Positions 6,116-6,549 of a stretch of DNA of 6,549 bases are shown in pieces. The stretch spans positions 38,447-44,995 of the forward strand of contig DHPL01000025.1 of NCBI GenBank assembly GCA_002407905.1. The letters are read 5' to 3'. The notes beneath the pieces were generated by a model. The model had not been told where the DNA came from. It saw nothing but the letters and a program-made list of their open reading frames with translations, and made no database searches. The first letter of the stretch is position 1, and each line of letters starts with the position of its first letter. The translations under genes and the position numbers were made by a program. Source of the DNA: Anaerolineaceae bacterium UBA5365 (GTDB taxonomy: Bacteria; Chloroflexota; Anaerolineae; Anaerolineales; Anaerolineaceae).

Positions 6116-6549
6116 ATTTACCAAATCCCTGCCCCTTTTATTGCTGCTGGTCCTGTTATTGGCCCTCGCTTCCTGCGGCCCATCCGGGGAGCTGGAAGGG
6201 GAATGGCGTTCAACCAGCACGAACATCTTTGAAACCAACCCATTGGGGCAAACACTGATCTTTAAAACCAACGGGCTCCTGGTAAGCGATCAGTCCGCGG
6301 ATGCGGAAATTGGCTATAAAGTCATTTCGCCCGGGAAGATGATGATCACTGAGGGCAGCGATAGCCTGACGATCCCCTTCACGCTGGAAGGCGACACCCT
6401 TACGCTCACCATTTCAGCCAGCGATTTTGCCTACGAGCGCGTTAAACCAATTGTCCAGGCCACGGAAGCCCCTCCCGCCGCGGACCAGAAACCTGCGGTG
6501 GCCGCCCCGCGCGGGGAATCTGTTACGCCTGCCCAGCCGGCCAGCGCCC
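6072..6549 (+). CDS. Second lipoprotein, paralogue of the upstream one (partial, 5' end)
   Basis: An open frame runs from ATG 6072 to the window end (159 codons, no stop), overlapping the previous gene by 44 bases. It encodes a clear lipoprotein signal: a basic stretch (KFTKS), a long leucine-rich core, and lipobox LASC with C35. The mature part begins CGPSGELEGEWRSTS and continues with IFKTNGLLVS, GYKVISPGKMMIT and FTLEGDTLTL. It then passes into a proline/alanine-rich linker near ATEAPPAADQKP. This follows the N-terminal domain of the upstream lipoprotein point by point (LGSWQS versus LEGEWRS; IIAPGKMRLG versus VISPGKMMIT; LQGDQLALEL versus LEGDTLTLTI), so the two are tandem paralogues. The downstream part, possibly SH3-like domains, is outside the window. 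The start is the least certain point: the n-region is long (about 20 residues), the nearest purine-rich site GAAGGA (6053-6058) is far, and no other ATG is in frame before the hydrophobic core. Confidence 0.85.
   Translation, partial: MTKSKTITLWHPCPKFTKSLPLLLLLVLLLALASCGPSGELEGEWRSTSTNIFETNPLGQTLIFKTNGLLVSDQSADAEIGYKVISPGKMMITEGSDSLTIPFTLEGDTLTLTISASDFAYERVKPIVQATEAPPAADQKPAVAAPRGESVTPAQPASA

Noticed and set aside
5561..6271. Long minus-strand open frame across the lipoprotein genes
   Set aside because: The plus strand encodes a lipobox, two SH3-like domains and a second lipoprotein start across the same bases; the antisense product has no recognisable features.

Overview
The window reads as a bacterial chromosomal segment with moderately high GC and strong G/C wobble preference. 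The gene styles (proline/serine-rich linkers in SH3-like lipoproteins, multi-spanning PH-like proteins, a stand-alone VirD4/TrwB-like ATPase) remind me of Chloroflexota of the Anaerolineae type. That placement is an inference with modest confidence, since no phylogenetic marker gene is present. No rRNA, tRNA, CRISPR array, insertion sequence or phage gene was seen.

Layout: (1) Bases 1-183 are the 3' end of an unrecognised gene. (2) Bases 362-1144 encode a complete inositol monophosphatase family enzyme, a housekeeping-type gene. (3) Bases 1145-1333 are a spacer holding a perfect 11-bp hairpin (likely terminator) and then a TATAAT/TTGACG-containing promoter region. (4) From 1334 to the window's end runs a compact six-gene block, all on the + strand: two tandem, diverged membrane proteins with an N-terminal bacterial PH-like motif and a shared C-terminal motif; an unrecognised 212-residue protein; a P-loop ATPase of the TrwB/VirD4 coupling-protein family that lacks its own membrane anchor; a lipoprotein with a small beta-type domain and two SH3-like domains; and the 5' part of a second, related lipoprotein that runs off the end.

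Gene spacing in the block is tight: 1-nt overlap, 16-nt overlap, 12-nt gap, 17-nt gap, about 44-nt overlap. This strongly suggests one transcript and a shared job at the cell envelope. My working picture, which is inference, is an envelope complex in which a cytosolic hexameric motor docks on the PH/TM proteins, with the 212-residue protein as adaptor or substrate and the lipoproteins acting on the outer face of the membrane. No relaxase, mating-pore (VirB/Tra) or integrase gene is visible, so this does not look like an ordinary conjugation module. The block is the part of the window that could be an undescribed system.
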